Positions 63,953 through 64,000 of a stretch of DNA of 64,000 bases are shown here, in pieces. Source of the DNA: Niabella agricola (GTDB lineage Bacteria > Bacteroidota > Bacteroidia > Chitinophagales > Chitinophagaceae). A program made the position numbers and the translations under genes. The stretch spans positions 4,030,001-4,094,000 of the forward strand of contig NZ_JAJHIZ010000003.1 of assembly GCF_021538615.1 (NCBI RefSeq), given 5' to 3'. Under the pieces are notes generated by a model. It saw only the letters and a list, made by a program, of their open reading frames with translations. It made no database searches and was not told where the DNA came from. The first letter of the stretch is position 1. The number at the start of each line of letters is the position of its first letter.

Positions 63953-64000
63953 TTATTTAAAATTATAGTGGTTGATGAATTTCATAAAATAGTCGGGTAT
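63953..64000 (-). CDS. Possible C-terminus of a gene entering from the right edge
   Basis: On the minus strand the last 48 nt read as an open frame ending IPDYFMKFINHYNFK then TAA at 63953. The residue mix is protein-like, but 15 codons are too few to assign it. The rest of 63891-63952 shows nothing. Confidence 0.3.
   Translation of the reverse strand: MPDYFMKFINHYNFK

Noticed and set aside
1..64000. tRNA, rRNA, riboswitch and insertion-sequence signals
   Set aside because: No cloverleaf-like segments, rRNA-like conserved blocks, classical riboswitch cores or transposase genes were recognised by eye on either strand; a covariance-model search would be needed to exclude small RNAs.

Overview
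The window looks like chromosomal DNA of a Bacteroidota member, most likely of the Chitinophagaceae (the family is an inference from protein content). Evidence: exact or near-exact TAnnTTTG promoter elements (the Bacteroidota -7 box) just upstream of many starts, no consistent Shine-Dalgarno sequences, many lipoproteins with K/S/N after the lipobox Cys, and families common in this phylum (LytTR regulator, DUF4783, HU-CCDC81-type protein, LVIVD lipoproteins, YaiO-type barrel). No rRNA, tRNA, CRISPR array, transposase, integrase or phage module was seen. It reads as a stable chromosomal segment of housekeeping genes interspersed with surface-polysaccharide and glycan-degradation genes.

Layout: 0-7 kb holds the 3' part of an ABC exporter, a LytTR regulator, a collagen-like lipoprotein and a ricin-lectin lipoprotein. 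7-21 kb is mostly core functions: cysteine desulfurase, phosphoglucosamine mutase, an LTA-synthase-like membrane sulfatase, PAP2 phosphatase plus CNNM/CorC protein, uvrC, gpmI, DUF4783, nadC and an eIF1/SUI1 protein. 21-30 kb carries a rhodanese-like protein, a large M16 peptidase, a GNAT, an esterase lipoprotein, aspS and deoC. 30-38 kb is a six-gene co-directional operon (receiver protein, HEAT membrane protein, GT2 synthase, LTA-synthase-like transferase, TPR-YaiO barrel, unknown anchored protein) that looks like a regulated system for making, decorating and exporting a surface polysaccharide. 38-50 kb holds a TIM-barrel-like lipoprotein, a DPE2-type 4-alpha-glucanotransferase, a 51-residue membrane protein with its own promoter element and terminator, an LVIVD lipoprotein operon, and small metabolic genes. 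49-52 kb is a divergent Tat-exported Gfo/Idh oxidoreductase and a double DUF1080 protein. 52-56 kb has a KefB-type antiporter, a SprT-like gene and an atpZ/atpI-like pair. 56-62 kb is a GH2-GH29-GH20 exoglycosidase cluster; the window ends with DUF1345 and MFS membrane proteins.

The most unusual signal is between genes. Many spacers contain short degenerate tandem arrays with strict 7-nt periodicity (several sequence classes: GAYRYYA, RGTTTMA, ATnnTnA, AGCTNAA) or strict 8-nt periodicity (AATRTGRA class). Some arrays sit inside a larger composite repeat, seen twice as about 285-bp inverted relatives 40 kb apart (14.3 and 54.5 kb) and as shorter relatives at 20.8 and 39.6 kb. None of this is coding, and it explains several spurious ORFs. 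A second recurrent pattern is the -7 element lying only 4-19 nt before the start codon, which implies leaderless or very short-leader mRNAs and settles several start choices.
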